The position numbers were made by a program, and so were the translations under genes. 62,143 nt of DNA from assembly GCF_031010175.1 (NCBI RefSeq), contig NZ_JAUAMB010000031.1:1-62143 (forward strand), read 5' to 3'. Source of the stretch: Halomonas sp. SpR1 (GTDB taxonomy: Bacteria; Pseudomonadota; Gammaproteobacteria; Pseudomonadales; Halomonadaceae). The notes under the pieces were generated by a model. The model was not told where the DNA came from, ran no database searches, and saw nothing but the letters and a program-made list of their open reading frames with translations. Shown piece by piece: positions 6,877-13,956 of the stretch (its first letter is position 1; each line of letters opens with the position of its first letter).

Positions 6877-9191
6877 TGCTGTCGGCAATAGAACAATCCC
6901 GCGACTACGGCGCGCCCGGCACACGTAACAGCATGGGCTGCGCCGAGTGGCGGCAACAATACTTTGACCAGTTCCCCACCTGGGCCGAACAGCTCGCCGC
7001 CGGTTTCGTCTACGTGGCCAAGCAGCACGGCAACGCCGCGGGTAACCGCTGGCTACGCCGCAACGCTCAAGGTCTGGTAGAACCATCGTTTATCCTTGGT
7101 CGCTTTCTGCCGATCCGAGCCGCGCTGACCCGCGCAATGAATGCGCTGGTTAATCGCGGCTCCACCACCATCGAAGGTCTGCATGCCGCTAGCGAGTGGA
7201 TCGTCAGCATTGAGAAGCGCTTGGTTATCGGCAGCCTCAACGCCACCCACGACGACGACGCCCTGGTCAATTACGCCCAGGCCCAAGCGGCGGCCATCGA
7301 CAAAAACGCGAGCATCTTGATAGGCGATATTGCTAAAGCAAACCGCCTGCAACGGTTGGGCATCTTCCCACCTGCCAAGCCAAAAATGGTAGCCACTAGC
7401 AAGCCGCTGTATGAGCAATTCCGCGCCTATCAAGACGCTTGTGCCCGCGCCCGCAACCAGTTCACACCGCCGCCGTTTATCGGCAACTTCCGCTTTCAGC
7501 AGTGGCACTACCTGCGTCCGCTATGCCTGTCGGTCGTTCGTGCAAGTGCCATCGAGCAGGGCCGCCACCGCTGCGCACTCCATGGTATCGCCCCGCCCAG
7601 CGACAAGCTCCCGGCCAAAACCCAGCTAGCCCGCTTGAGCTGTTCGCTTTGGTGGCGTCGTAAGTTGCGCCGCCAGTGCGGCCGCACGGTTGAGCAAGTC
7701 ATGCGCGAAGCCCACCGCGTGCACAAGCAGGCGGGCATCTACTGCAGCGACTTCACGGTCGAACGCCGCCGTTCTCAGCGTTTACGCAATAACGCCCTGC
7801 TGGAAACCCTCGAAGCCATCAACCAGGAAGGCCAAACCTACACCCTCGCAGAACTCGCAGAGTTGGGCTTGGCCAACCCCGATCACCGCCGCGCTGAATT
7901 GATGCTGCGCATACGTGACACCGAAGCCGAGGCTCGCCGCCTGGGCCATAAAGGCATGTTCTACACCATGACCACGCCGTCGAAGTGGCACGCCGTGATT
8001 GCCAATAACTGCGCTAGAAACCGCAAATATGAAGGCGCCACACCCCGCGAGGCTCAGCAGTACCTGCAGGGGCTATGGGCGAAGATCCGCGCAAAGCTCG
8101 CCCGCGATGACATCGGCGTTTACGGCATCCGCGTCGTAGAGCCCCACCACGACGGCACGCCCCACTGGCATTTGCTGCTTTGGATGAAGCCGGAAGACGA
8201 AACGACCGTCACTGAAACTATGCGCGAGTATGCCGAAGAATCGCAGCAAGAAGAGCTGTTCAGTCGTGGCCGAAAAACCACAGCCCGCTTTGATGCCAAG
8301 CGCATCGACTACAGCAAAGGCACCGCCGCCGGTTACGTCGCCAAGTACATCAGCAAAAACATAAACGGCGAACAGTTCATGGACGCCGACAAATACGACC
8401 ACTCCATGACCGACAGCGCCCCGCGTATCGAAGCCTGGGCGAGCGTGTGGGGCATCCGCCAGTTTCAGTTCCTCGGCCTGCCCTCCGTCACGGTATGGCG
8501 TGAAGTGCGCCGCCTCACCGAAAAGCAAGACGCGATGCTAAAGGATTGGGAAGCCGCAACCCGCCCGTACCCCTGCGCCGCCATGCGCTTCGCTCAAATA
8601 CGCAAAGCCGCCAACGCGGGTCAGTGGGATCAATTTCTGAGGCTCATGGGTGGCCCGATGACCAAACGCAAAGACCAGCCGGTTAAGCCATGGATCGAAA
8701 CCAAGATGAACATGGGCGAGCACATCGAGACGTTCAGCCACGCCACCGGCGAGTACTACGGCAGCGAGGCCATGGTCGCCAAAGGCCGGTACGGCGAAGA
8801 GCAAAAAGTCACGTTCGGCCTAGTGGCCACCGGCCGCCCTGGCTTTTCCAGCGAGTACATGACCCGCGTTTATAAATGGCAAGTGCGCGCGAAAGGCGCG
8901 GGGTTGGGGGTTGATTTTCAGGCTGTAGGCGAAGCCGAAAGCCCTTGGACTCGTGTCACTAACTGTACGCAGGGGCCAGATATTCAGCCCCGAGAGCCTT
9001 CCCCAGCGGAGCTAAAAGCCCAGCTCGAACGCTTCAAAGCGTGGCAGAGCTCCGATTTTTATAAGGCCGACCGCGAAGCGGAGTACCAAGACGCTATCGC
9101 AGCCCGAAAAGCCGCCCGAAAACTCTTCGCCCCGGCCCCCCCATCACCCTATAGCGAGCAGGAAGAATACTTCCCGCCCGAACCTTGTTGA
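6876..9191 (+). CDS. Replication initiation protein A (P2 gpA-like HUH endonuclease)
   Basis: The 771-residue protein matches the size and layout of P2 gpA, the nickase that starts rolling-circle replication. The HUH motif is PHWHLLLW, with histidines near residues 428 and 430. It is preceded by FYTMTTPSKWH and followed by GYVAKYISKNI, with the two active-site tyrosines four residues apart near 486 and 490. One tyrosine nicks the origin and stays bound to the 5' end; the pair alternate. The origin usually lies inside the A gene; I did not locate it. ATG overlaps the upstream stop by one base. Confidence 0.92.
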   Translation: MLSAIEQSRDYGAPGTRNSMGCAEWRQQYFDQFPTWAEQLAAGFVYVAKQHGNAAGNRWLRRNAQGLVEPSFILGRFLPIRAALTRAMNALVNRGSTTIEGLHAASEWIVSIEKRLVIGSLNATHDDDALVNYAQAQAAAIDKNASILIGDIAKANRLQRLGIFPPAKPKMVATSKPLYEQFRAYQDACARARNQFTPPPFIGNFRFQQWHYLRPLCLSVVRASAIEQGRHRCALHGIAPPSDKLPAKTQLARLSCSLWWRRKLRRQCGRTVEQVMREAHRVHKQAGIYCSDFTVERRRSQRLRNNALLETLEAINQEGQTYTLAELAELGLANPDHRRAELMLRIRDTEAEARRLGHKGMFYTMTTPSKWHAVIANNCARNRKYEGATPREAQQYLQGLWAKIRAKLARDDIGVYGIRVVEPHHDGTPHWHLLLWMKPEDETTVTETMREYAEESQQEELFSRGRKTTARFDAKRIDYSKGTAAGYVAKYISKNINGEQFMDADKYDHSMTDSAPRIEAWASVWGIRQFQFLGLPSVTVWREVRRLTEKQDAMLKDWEAATRPYPCAAMRFAQIRKAANAGQWDQFLRLMGGPMTKRKDQPVKPWIETKMNMGEHIETFSHATGEYYGSEAMVAKGRYGEEQKVTFGLVATGRPGFSSEYMTRVYKWQVRAKGAGLGVDFQAVGEAESPWTRVTNCTQGPDIQPREPSPAELKAQLERFKAWQSSDFYKADREAEYQDAIAARKAARKLFAPAPPSPYSEQEEYFPPEPC

Positions 9192-9205
9192 AAAAGGAGT
9201 AAATC

Positions 9206-9736
9206 ATGCGCGTAAAAATTGGCGACCAATGGCACGACAGCAGCTTAGAGCCTATCTGCCTGCAGGTTTCAGAGCACGAGCAAGAGCAAATAGGCGGTAT
9301 GGATAGAAACCGTGCTCCAAACGGTAAGTACGCAGTTTTTCCCGATAACTGGAAAGCCGAAAAGTGCTTCGAGTGGATGAATGCCGGTGAAGAGTTTGGC
9401 GGTAAAAACGTGAACTTAGCGAATTTAGTTAAACGTCAAATGGAGTTTTCTAGCGAGAGATTTGGTCCTGGTGCTCGACTCAAAGGAATTATTGACCACA
9501 TACGCAAAGAGCTTATCGAGGTAGAGCAATCCGGCGGCGAGCTAGAAGAGTGGGTCGATGTTGTGTTGCTGGCATTGGATGGAGCGTGGCGAGCAGGCAA
9601 TAACCCTTATCAAGTGGCGGGCGCTGTTCATCAAAAGATTGAAAAGAACATTAAGCGCAGTTGGCCCGATTGGCTGAAAGCCGATACCGATAAAGCCATC
9701 GAGCACGTTAAAGAGGACGGTGTGGACGATGCATAA
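9206..9736 (+). CDS. dATP/dGTP pyrophosphohydrolase domain protein (DUF550, MazG-like)
   Basis: The 176-residue protein has an N-terminal 60-residue unknown part and a C-terminal MazG-like domain (about residues 72-160). Its metal-binding helices are HIRKELIEVE and LEEWVDVVLLALDGAWRAG, followed by a KIEKNIKRSWPDW end. Related enzymes hydrolyse dATP or dGTP to monophosphates. In the phage it may adjust nucleotide pools during replication. AAGGAG precedes ATG at 9206. Family assignment is from motif memory. Confidence 0.8.
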   Translation: MRVKIGDQWHDSSLEPICLQVSEHEQEQIGGMDRNRAPNGKYAVFPDNWKAEKCFEWMNAGEEFGGKNVNLANLVKRQMEFSSERFGPGARLKGIIDHIRKELIEVEQSGGELEEWVDVVLLALDGAWRAGNNPYQVAGAVHQKIEKNIKRSWPDWLKADTDKAIEHVKEDGVDDA

Positions 9737-9923
9737 CCCAATACCCAAAGATTGGCGCTACGTCATCAAGTTTACGGTTCTGGCTTTTTGCGTGGGCAGC
9801 GCCTTACAGCTAGGCATGAGCGCCGCGAGCCACATAAAGCCGCGGGTAGAGGTCATCGAGATCCGCGAAGCGATCGAAATGAAACCCACGCCGAAAGGCA
9901 CTCGTCAAAGTTTCGAATTTTAG
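9729..9923 (+). CDS. Small single-pass membrane protein
   Basis: About 64 residues starting at ATG 9729, overlapping the previous gene by 8 bases. A hydrophobic helix (FTVLAFCVGSALQLGMS) is flanked by a basic N-terminus and a charged C-terminal tail. No family recognised; the in-frame GTG at 9720 is an alternative start. Confidence 0.5.
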   Translation: MHNPIPKDWRYVIKFTVLAFCVGSALQLGMSAASHIKPRVEVIEIREAIEMKPTPKGTRQSFEF

Positions 9924-9932
9924 GGGAGAAGT

Positions 9933-10427
9933 ATGGCCATTGATCCAGATTGGGTTCGCGAAAACCCCGAAGAGGCAGCAAGGCAACTGGATGTGCTCGG
10001 TGATATGCACGTTGATCATGTTCGCTATTTATGGGAATCCCGCGGCTTCGGTGGCTGCGTCGAGTTTGCAGAAGCGTTCGATTCTCTAGAAAAAAAATAT
10101 GCTGCGCTTAAAAAAGCGAAGCTGGAAGCACTGCCCACTGACCTCAAAAAACGCTATGTGATTATAAAAATGACCGGCGATATAGAACGGGATACGGCGC
10201 GCAAAATCGGCGAGGAGTTAAGAAAATATACGGCAGGAAATGCGACGTTTGTAAACATGCCGGTTGATATCGAAACCATCGACATGAGCAAGCGCGATGC
10301 GCTAATCAAGGCCAAGGCGCTTTTGGATATGTCAGAGCGGCTTGAGGCCTACAGTCAGCCCATCGCCGCCAATCAGTGTTGGAACGAAGCCGATAGAATA
10401 CGCCGCCAAGCCGAAGGGGGTGCGTGA
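9933..10427 (+). CDS. Phage protein, unknown function
   Basis: The 164-residue, mostly helical and charged product shows no motif I can name. GGGGAG precedes ATG at 9933. Its TGA overlaps the ATG of a small zinc-finger gene, so translation is coupled. The base composition is richer in A and T than in the replication gene upstream. Confidence 0.55.
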   Translation: MAIDPDWVRENPEEAARQLDVLGDMHVDHVRYLWESRGFGGCVEFAEAFDSLEKKYAALKKAKLEALPTDLKKRYVIIKMTGDIERDTARKIGEELRKYTAGNATFVNMPVDIETIDMSKRDALIKAKALLDMSERLEAYSQPIAANQCWNEADRIRRQAEGGA

Positions 10428-10597
10428 TGATTTGCTGTGATTTTTGCGGCCAAAATGAGCATCAGGCGGAAGCCATAATTGCAGCAGAGCGCCCAGGCGA
10501 CAGGGGCAATGTGGCGATTTGTGATAGCTGCGCAAAAAGCGCGGCTAGAATGGCCGATGACAAAAAAATAGAAAGCAAAGCAGAGGATGCGGAGTGA
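10427..10597 (+). CDS. ClpX-type C4 zinc-finger microprotein
   Basis: A 56-residue reading frame runs from ATG 10427 to TGA 10595-10597, overlapping the genes on both sides by one base. It has CDFCGQ and, 27 residues on, ICDSCA. These C-x2-C pairs match the N-terminal zinc-binding domain of ClpX, which recruits substrates and adaptors, but no AAA+ domain follows. It is probably a free-standing zinc-finger phage protein. Coupled overlaps support translation. Confidence 0.7.
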   Translation: MICCDFCGQNEHQAEAIIAAERPGDRGNVAICDSCAKSAARMADDKKIESKAEDAE

Positions 10598-10893
10598 TGA
10601 AAAACATCACAAAAGGCGGCGCCAACGCCCGCCAAGCAGCAATGCTTTGCCAAGATAAAGCGTTCCAGCTCTACCTAGATCGCCGCCGCCGGTACAAACA
10701 CCAGCTAACAGAAAGCCAATTACCCGACGGCACCCATACTGCAGAAGACGCCCGCGATTGGCTAATCGCCGCCTGCAAAATCACCAGCCGCGCCGAGCTG
10801 GATAGCAACCCAGCCGCGTGCCAAACGTTTCGTATGATCCGCAACCGCTTCAACCGCTGGCGGGCGCGTCAAAAGGGAGAGAAGAGCCAATGA
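10597..10893 (+). CDS. Small basic phage protein, unknown
   Basis: The 98-residue protein is rich in Arg and Lys (YLDRRRRYKHQL, RNRFNRWRARQKG) and probably binds nucleic acid, though no domain is recognised. ATG at 10597 overlaps the zinc-finger stop; its own TGA overlaps the next ATG. Confidence 0.55.
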   Translation: MKNITKGGANARQAAMLCQDKAFQLYLDRRRRYKHQLTESQLPDGTHTAEDARDWLIAACKITSRAELDSNPAACQTFRMIRNRFNRWRARQKGEKSQ

Positions 10894-11207
10894 GCACTAC
10901 AGATATGCGCGATATTGATAAAGAGTTAACCGATGCTTTGGCCCGAGCAAAAGCAGGCGTTGACCTAGCCATGATCGAGCTACCCGATGTGGTGGTGTTT
11001 CCCCGGCTAATTCCCGCCATGCCCGCCACTGCGCGAAAAGCTCGCAGCACTGGCCAGCTACTTGGTAGGCCTGGCCCTAAATTCGTGAAGCGTGGCCACC
11101 ATGTGCGCTATCGCCTATCCGATGTATACGCATGGCTGGAAGCGAGCGACAGTTATTCAAGCACCGCCGAAGCTTCAATGCACCGCGGTTCGTCAATCGC
11201 CTCGTAA
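10890..11207 (+). CDS. AlpA/excisionase-like helix-turn-helix protein
   Basis: The 105-residue protein has a C-terminal winged helix-turn-helix-like stretch (TGQLLGRPGPKFVKRG, VRYRLSDVYAWLEA), typical of AlpA/Xis-like regulators. It is the last rightward gene and ends exactly where the convergent integrase gene ends. Excisionases commonly neighbour the integrase, so it could direct excision. The N-terminal half is unassigned. Confidence 0.65.
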   Translation: MSTTDMRDIDKELTDALARAKAGVDLAMIELPDVVVFPRLIPAMPATARKARSTGQLLGRPGPKFVKRGHHVRYRLSDVYAWLEASDSYSSTAEASMHRGSSIAS

Positions 11208-12548
11208 TTAATCGCCTATGTCCTCTTCCCCCTGCCCGATCTGAGCGAACAACTGAACCGCGTTTCGCTTATGGTCGGGCTGGAGGTGGGCATAATATTT
11301 GATAGTGGTCTGAATATCGGTGTGAGCCATCAGTTTGCTAACGGTAAGAAGATCGACGCCCACCATAACCAACTGACTCGCAAAGTTATGGCGAAGCGTA
11401 TAAAGCACCATCCCCTCATATAGTCCCGCCAATTTTCGAATGCGCTGCCATGGCCTCCGCATTGCATCTTTGCCTAGTCGCTTGCCGGTCTCCGGCGAGG
11501 GGAAAACAAACCCGCTGCTGGGTTTGCCACGCTGCAACCACCATGTTTCCAAAACCTGAAAGGCTTGATCCGAAAGCGGGAAAGTCTGCGGCTCGGGCGA
11601 TTGGTGCGCGGTTTTTTCGATGATCTTCCGAATGCTCTTAAACTCAAAATTAATTTGTGACCAGCGCAGCCCAAACAAATCACCAGGACGAAAGCCGGTG
11701 TAGTACATGAGCATTAGCCACGGTACTGCATGGTCAACATAAGCAAACGAATCGAGGTCGGATAAATACCACCTACCGTTGGCACGTCTGCTCCGGCGTT
11801 GGGCTCGCTTCTCTTGCTGGTAGGCTTCAAGGCCCATAAAAAAGGCTTCGCGCTCGCTGTTTTCAAGGTAACGGCGACCTTCTTCGGCTTCAAGCTGATC
11901 GCTGGTAAGCGCTGGCTTTTGCAGCGTGATATCTTTTAACGGGTTTTGTGTGATGACGCCACGCTTCGCCGCGTGGTTAAGTAGTGTTTGCAGTGCTCCA
12001 TAGGAGCGTTTAAAGGTCTCGTAGGCCTGGGGTTTTATCGGCGGAGATGCATCGGGATCGCCAGCCTCTTTTTTGGATTGCCATCGCTCAACATCGCCCA
12101 GGCTGAAAGTATCCATAGGTTTGTCAAGCCAATCGCCAAAGCTATTTTTAATGCGCCTTAGAGTCGCGTCGCCATCCTTACGCCGTTTCTGGTGGTCGGC
12201 ATAATCAGTCTGTAGGTAGGATCTAAGCGTTTGTTGCTGCTGGTGTGTCGCCTCAGCTTTTGATTGCTCAATCGCGGCGCGGGGATCCCCGCCTTGGGCA
12301 ACAACGGCAAGTGCATCGCGAGCGGTTTCACGCGCTTGGGTAGCGGTGTAGACCCCAAACTTACCAATAGTGAGAACGCGCCGCTTATTCAGCGAGTTGT
12401 AGTAGGAAAGGCGTATTGATAAACCTCGCTTACCAGCGCGAACGTGATAACCGCCAAACTCTGAATCCCAAACCTCATCCCCTTCTGGCAGTTCGGAGGC
12501 CAGCCGTTCCAATAATCGCGCTGTTAGCTTCGCTGTAGTCTTGCCCAT
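11208..12548 (-). CDS. int: Tyrosine-type site-specific integrase
   Basis: The protein of about 446 residues has an N-terminal arm-type-binding region of the P4-integrase sort (VWDSEFGGYHVRAG, IGKFGVYTATQAR), a central core-binding domain and a C-terminal catalytic domain. Visible catalytic residues are Arg in YYTGFRPGDLFGL, Arg-His in LYTLRHNFAS (the usual His before L-R is Tyr-Thr here), His in LMAHTDIQTT and the nucleophile Tyr in KYYAHL. ATG at 12548 was preferred to the upstream in-frame start because MGKTTAKL opens the domain. It faces the chromosome on the right, as expected at a prophage edge. Confidence 0.92.
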   Translation of the reverse strand: MGKTTAKLTARLLERLASELPEGDEVWDSEFGGYHVRAGKRGLSIRLSYYNSLNKRRVLTIGKFGVYTATQARETARDALAVVAQGGDPRAAIEQSKAEATHQQQQTLRSYLQTDYADHQKRRKDGDATLRRIKNSFGDWLDKPMDTFSLGDVERWQSKKEAGDPDASPPIKPQAYETFKRSYGALQTLLNHAAKRGVITQNPLKDITLQKPALTSDQLEAEEGRRYLENSEREAFFMGLEAYQQEKRAQRRSRRANGRWYLSDLDSFAYVDHAVPWLMLMYYTGFRPGDLFGLRWSQINFEFKSIRKIIEKTAHQSPEPQTFPLSDQAFQVLETWWLQRGKPSSGFVFPSPETGKRLGKDAMRRPWQRIRKLAGLYEGMVLYTLRHNFASQLVMVGVDLLTVSKLMAHTDIQTTIKYYAHLQPDHKRNAVQLFAQIGQGEEDIGD

Positions 12549-12711
12549 AAAAACTAGGTTCCAAATAGGTTCTAAGCGGAGGATAAAAGCAGGCAAGTCC
12601 AGCAACAAGAAGAATATATAAATGGAGTGTAAGCGTTTGATTTATATTGGCCTAACTTATACACACCAATATGGGGATATACCGAGTTATCTTATCCACA
12701 AGCCTGGGGAA
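12549..12711. other. Likely right prophage boundary
   Basis: No gene is seen between the integrase start and the arfA hairpin. The attachment site should fall here or within the arfA 3' region. The other attachment copy is outside the window, so the core repeat cannot be identified. The stretch is AT-rich with short repeats of TATA and ATATAA. Confidence 0.4.
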
Positions 12712-12751
12712 GGCATCGCCAAAACGCTGGGTTAAGCGGCTTGGCGATGCC
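12712..12751 (-). promoter_or_regulatory. arfA 3' hairpin spanning the stop codon
   Basis: GGCATCGCCAA and TTGGCGATGCC form a perfect 11-bp stem with an 18-base loop. The arfA stop codon lies in the loop and the 5' arm encodes its last sense codons. In E. coli the arfA message is cut by RNase III or terminated in such a hairpin, giving a stop-less mRNA controlled by tmRNA. No T-tract follows, favouring RNase III cleavage here. Confidence 0.78.
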
Positions 12752-12881
12752 CTCTCAGAGAGTTGTGTCCTTTACGGGAGTAGCTGCCTTTGCCTTTTTT
12801 CGGCGTTTGCTGCTGCATTTTAAACATCGGCGTTCGCAGCTGCGCTTTTAACGCATTGTCTTTAATCTTGCGCTGTTTCAT
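12732..12881 (-). CDS. arfA: Alternative ribosome-rescue factor ArfA
   Basis: The minus strand encodes 49 residues from ATG 12881 (AGGAG upstream) to TAA 12732. The IKDNALKAQL helix and the KKGKGSYSRKG block match ArfA, which enters the empty mRNA channel of stalled ribosomes and recruits RF2. The protein is short; E. coli ArfA is 72 residues before processing, and the hairpin over the stop codon would shorten it further. It lies beyond the prophage integrase and is likely a host gene. Confidence 0.88.
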   Translation of the reverse strand: MKQRKIKDNALKAQLRTPMFKMQQQTPKKGKGSYSRKGHNSLRGHRQAA

Positions 12882-12917
12882 CGTTTTCTCCTGGCTTACA
12901 GCACTGCATTTAACAGA

Positions 12918-12936
12918 CGCCTGCTTTAAGCAGGCG
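12918..12936. terminator. Weak hairpin between the aldo/keto reductase gene and arfA
   Basis: CGCCTGC, TTTAA, GCAGGCG make a 7-bp stem. On the minus strand it lies after the aldo/keto reductase gene and before arfA. Only a short T-poor tail follows, so termination is uncertain. Confidence 0.4.
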
Positions 12937-13029
12937 CCCTCTATTACACGAGCTATGACAAAGCCTACTCTCTAGTGTTCCAAGTCGAGCAAAAACTTTT
13001 AACATCTTCAGCCCGCGTATTCATGCCCA

Positions 13030-13842
13030 TTATTCATCCCAGGCGGGTGCAAAATCCGGGTTGGCAATACGCTCTTTACGATCCAGCTTGGCGATTTCCG
13101 CCATTTCGCTGTCGCTTAGTTCTAAATCAAAGGCGGCAATGTTGCTTTGAATATTACGCGCTTTGGTCGATGAAGGGATCGTAATCATGTTGCGCTGTTT
13201 TACCCAAGCAAGCGCTATTTGCGCGGGCGTAACGTTATGTGCGTCGGCGATCTGCTTAAGCACCGGATCATCCATTACTTTACCCACGGCCAGCGGCATA
13301 AAGGCGGTAATCTGAATGCCATGCTGCTCGCAGTGATCGACCAGCTTACGGTTCTGTAAGAAAGGATGAACCTCGATCTGGTTGGTGAGAATTTCACCTT
13401 TGCCCAGAATGCTAACCGCTTCGTCCACCTGTGCGATGGTAAAGTTGGAAATACCGATATTGCGCGCCTTACCCTCTGCTTTCACCTCTTTAAGCGCCGT
13501 CAGGTAATCGACCATCGGCACTTCATCCTCTGGGGATGGCCAGTGGATCAGCAGCAGGTCAACGTAATCGGTGCCTAATTTCTGCAGACTTTCGTCCACG
13601 CTAGCTTTAAGCGTTGTGGGCTCTAGGTTATCGAACCACACCTTGGTGGTTAGAAAAATATCGCTACGTGGCACGCTGCTGTCGCGAATCGCCTCCCCTA
13701 CCCCTTTTTCATTGCCATAAAACTGCGCCGTATCGATGTGCCGGTACCCCGCCTCAAGCGCCGCATGAATACTCTGCTTGAGCGTATCGCCTTCCAGGCG
13801 AAAAGTACCAAAACCGGGGTTGGGTATCACAGTTTGCATCAT
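13030..13842 (-). CDS. dkgB: Aldo/keto reductase, DkgB-like
   Basis: The 270-residue protein follows the E. coli DkgB pattern along its length. The AKR tetrad is visible: Asp and Tyr in DTAQFYGNE, Lys in TTKVWF and His in LIHWPSP. The NADPH-binding end has IPSSTKARNIQSN. DkgB reduces 2,5-diketo-D-gluconate and a range of aldehydes such as methylglyoxal, in the cytoplasm. ATG at 13842 is best spaced from AAAAGG; ATG at 13848 is the alternative. It is a single gene; its real substrate is not fixed by context. Confidence 0.85.
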   Translation of the reverse strand: MMQTVIPNPGFGTFRLEGDTLKQSIHAALEAGYRHIDTAQFYGNEKGVGEAIRDSSVPRSDIFLTTKVWFDNLEPTTLKASVDESLQKLGTDYVDLLLIHWPSPEDEVPMVDYLTALKEVKAEGKARNIGISNFTIAQVDEAVSILGKGEILTNQIEVHPFLQNRKLVDHCEQHGIQITAFMPLAVGKVMDDPVLKQIADAHNVTPAQIALAWVKQRNMITIPSSTKARNIQSNIAAFDLELSDSEMAEIAKLDRKERIANPDFAPAWDE

Positions 13843-13956
13843 TAACATCCTTTTCTATTGATAGCGTGTTAACTAATATGGGGTGGTATCCGCCCCACTT
13901 CAACCCCGTTTTTTGTGGTTTTACTGTTTGTTGTTTCTTGCTTAATCTCAGTGCTG

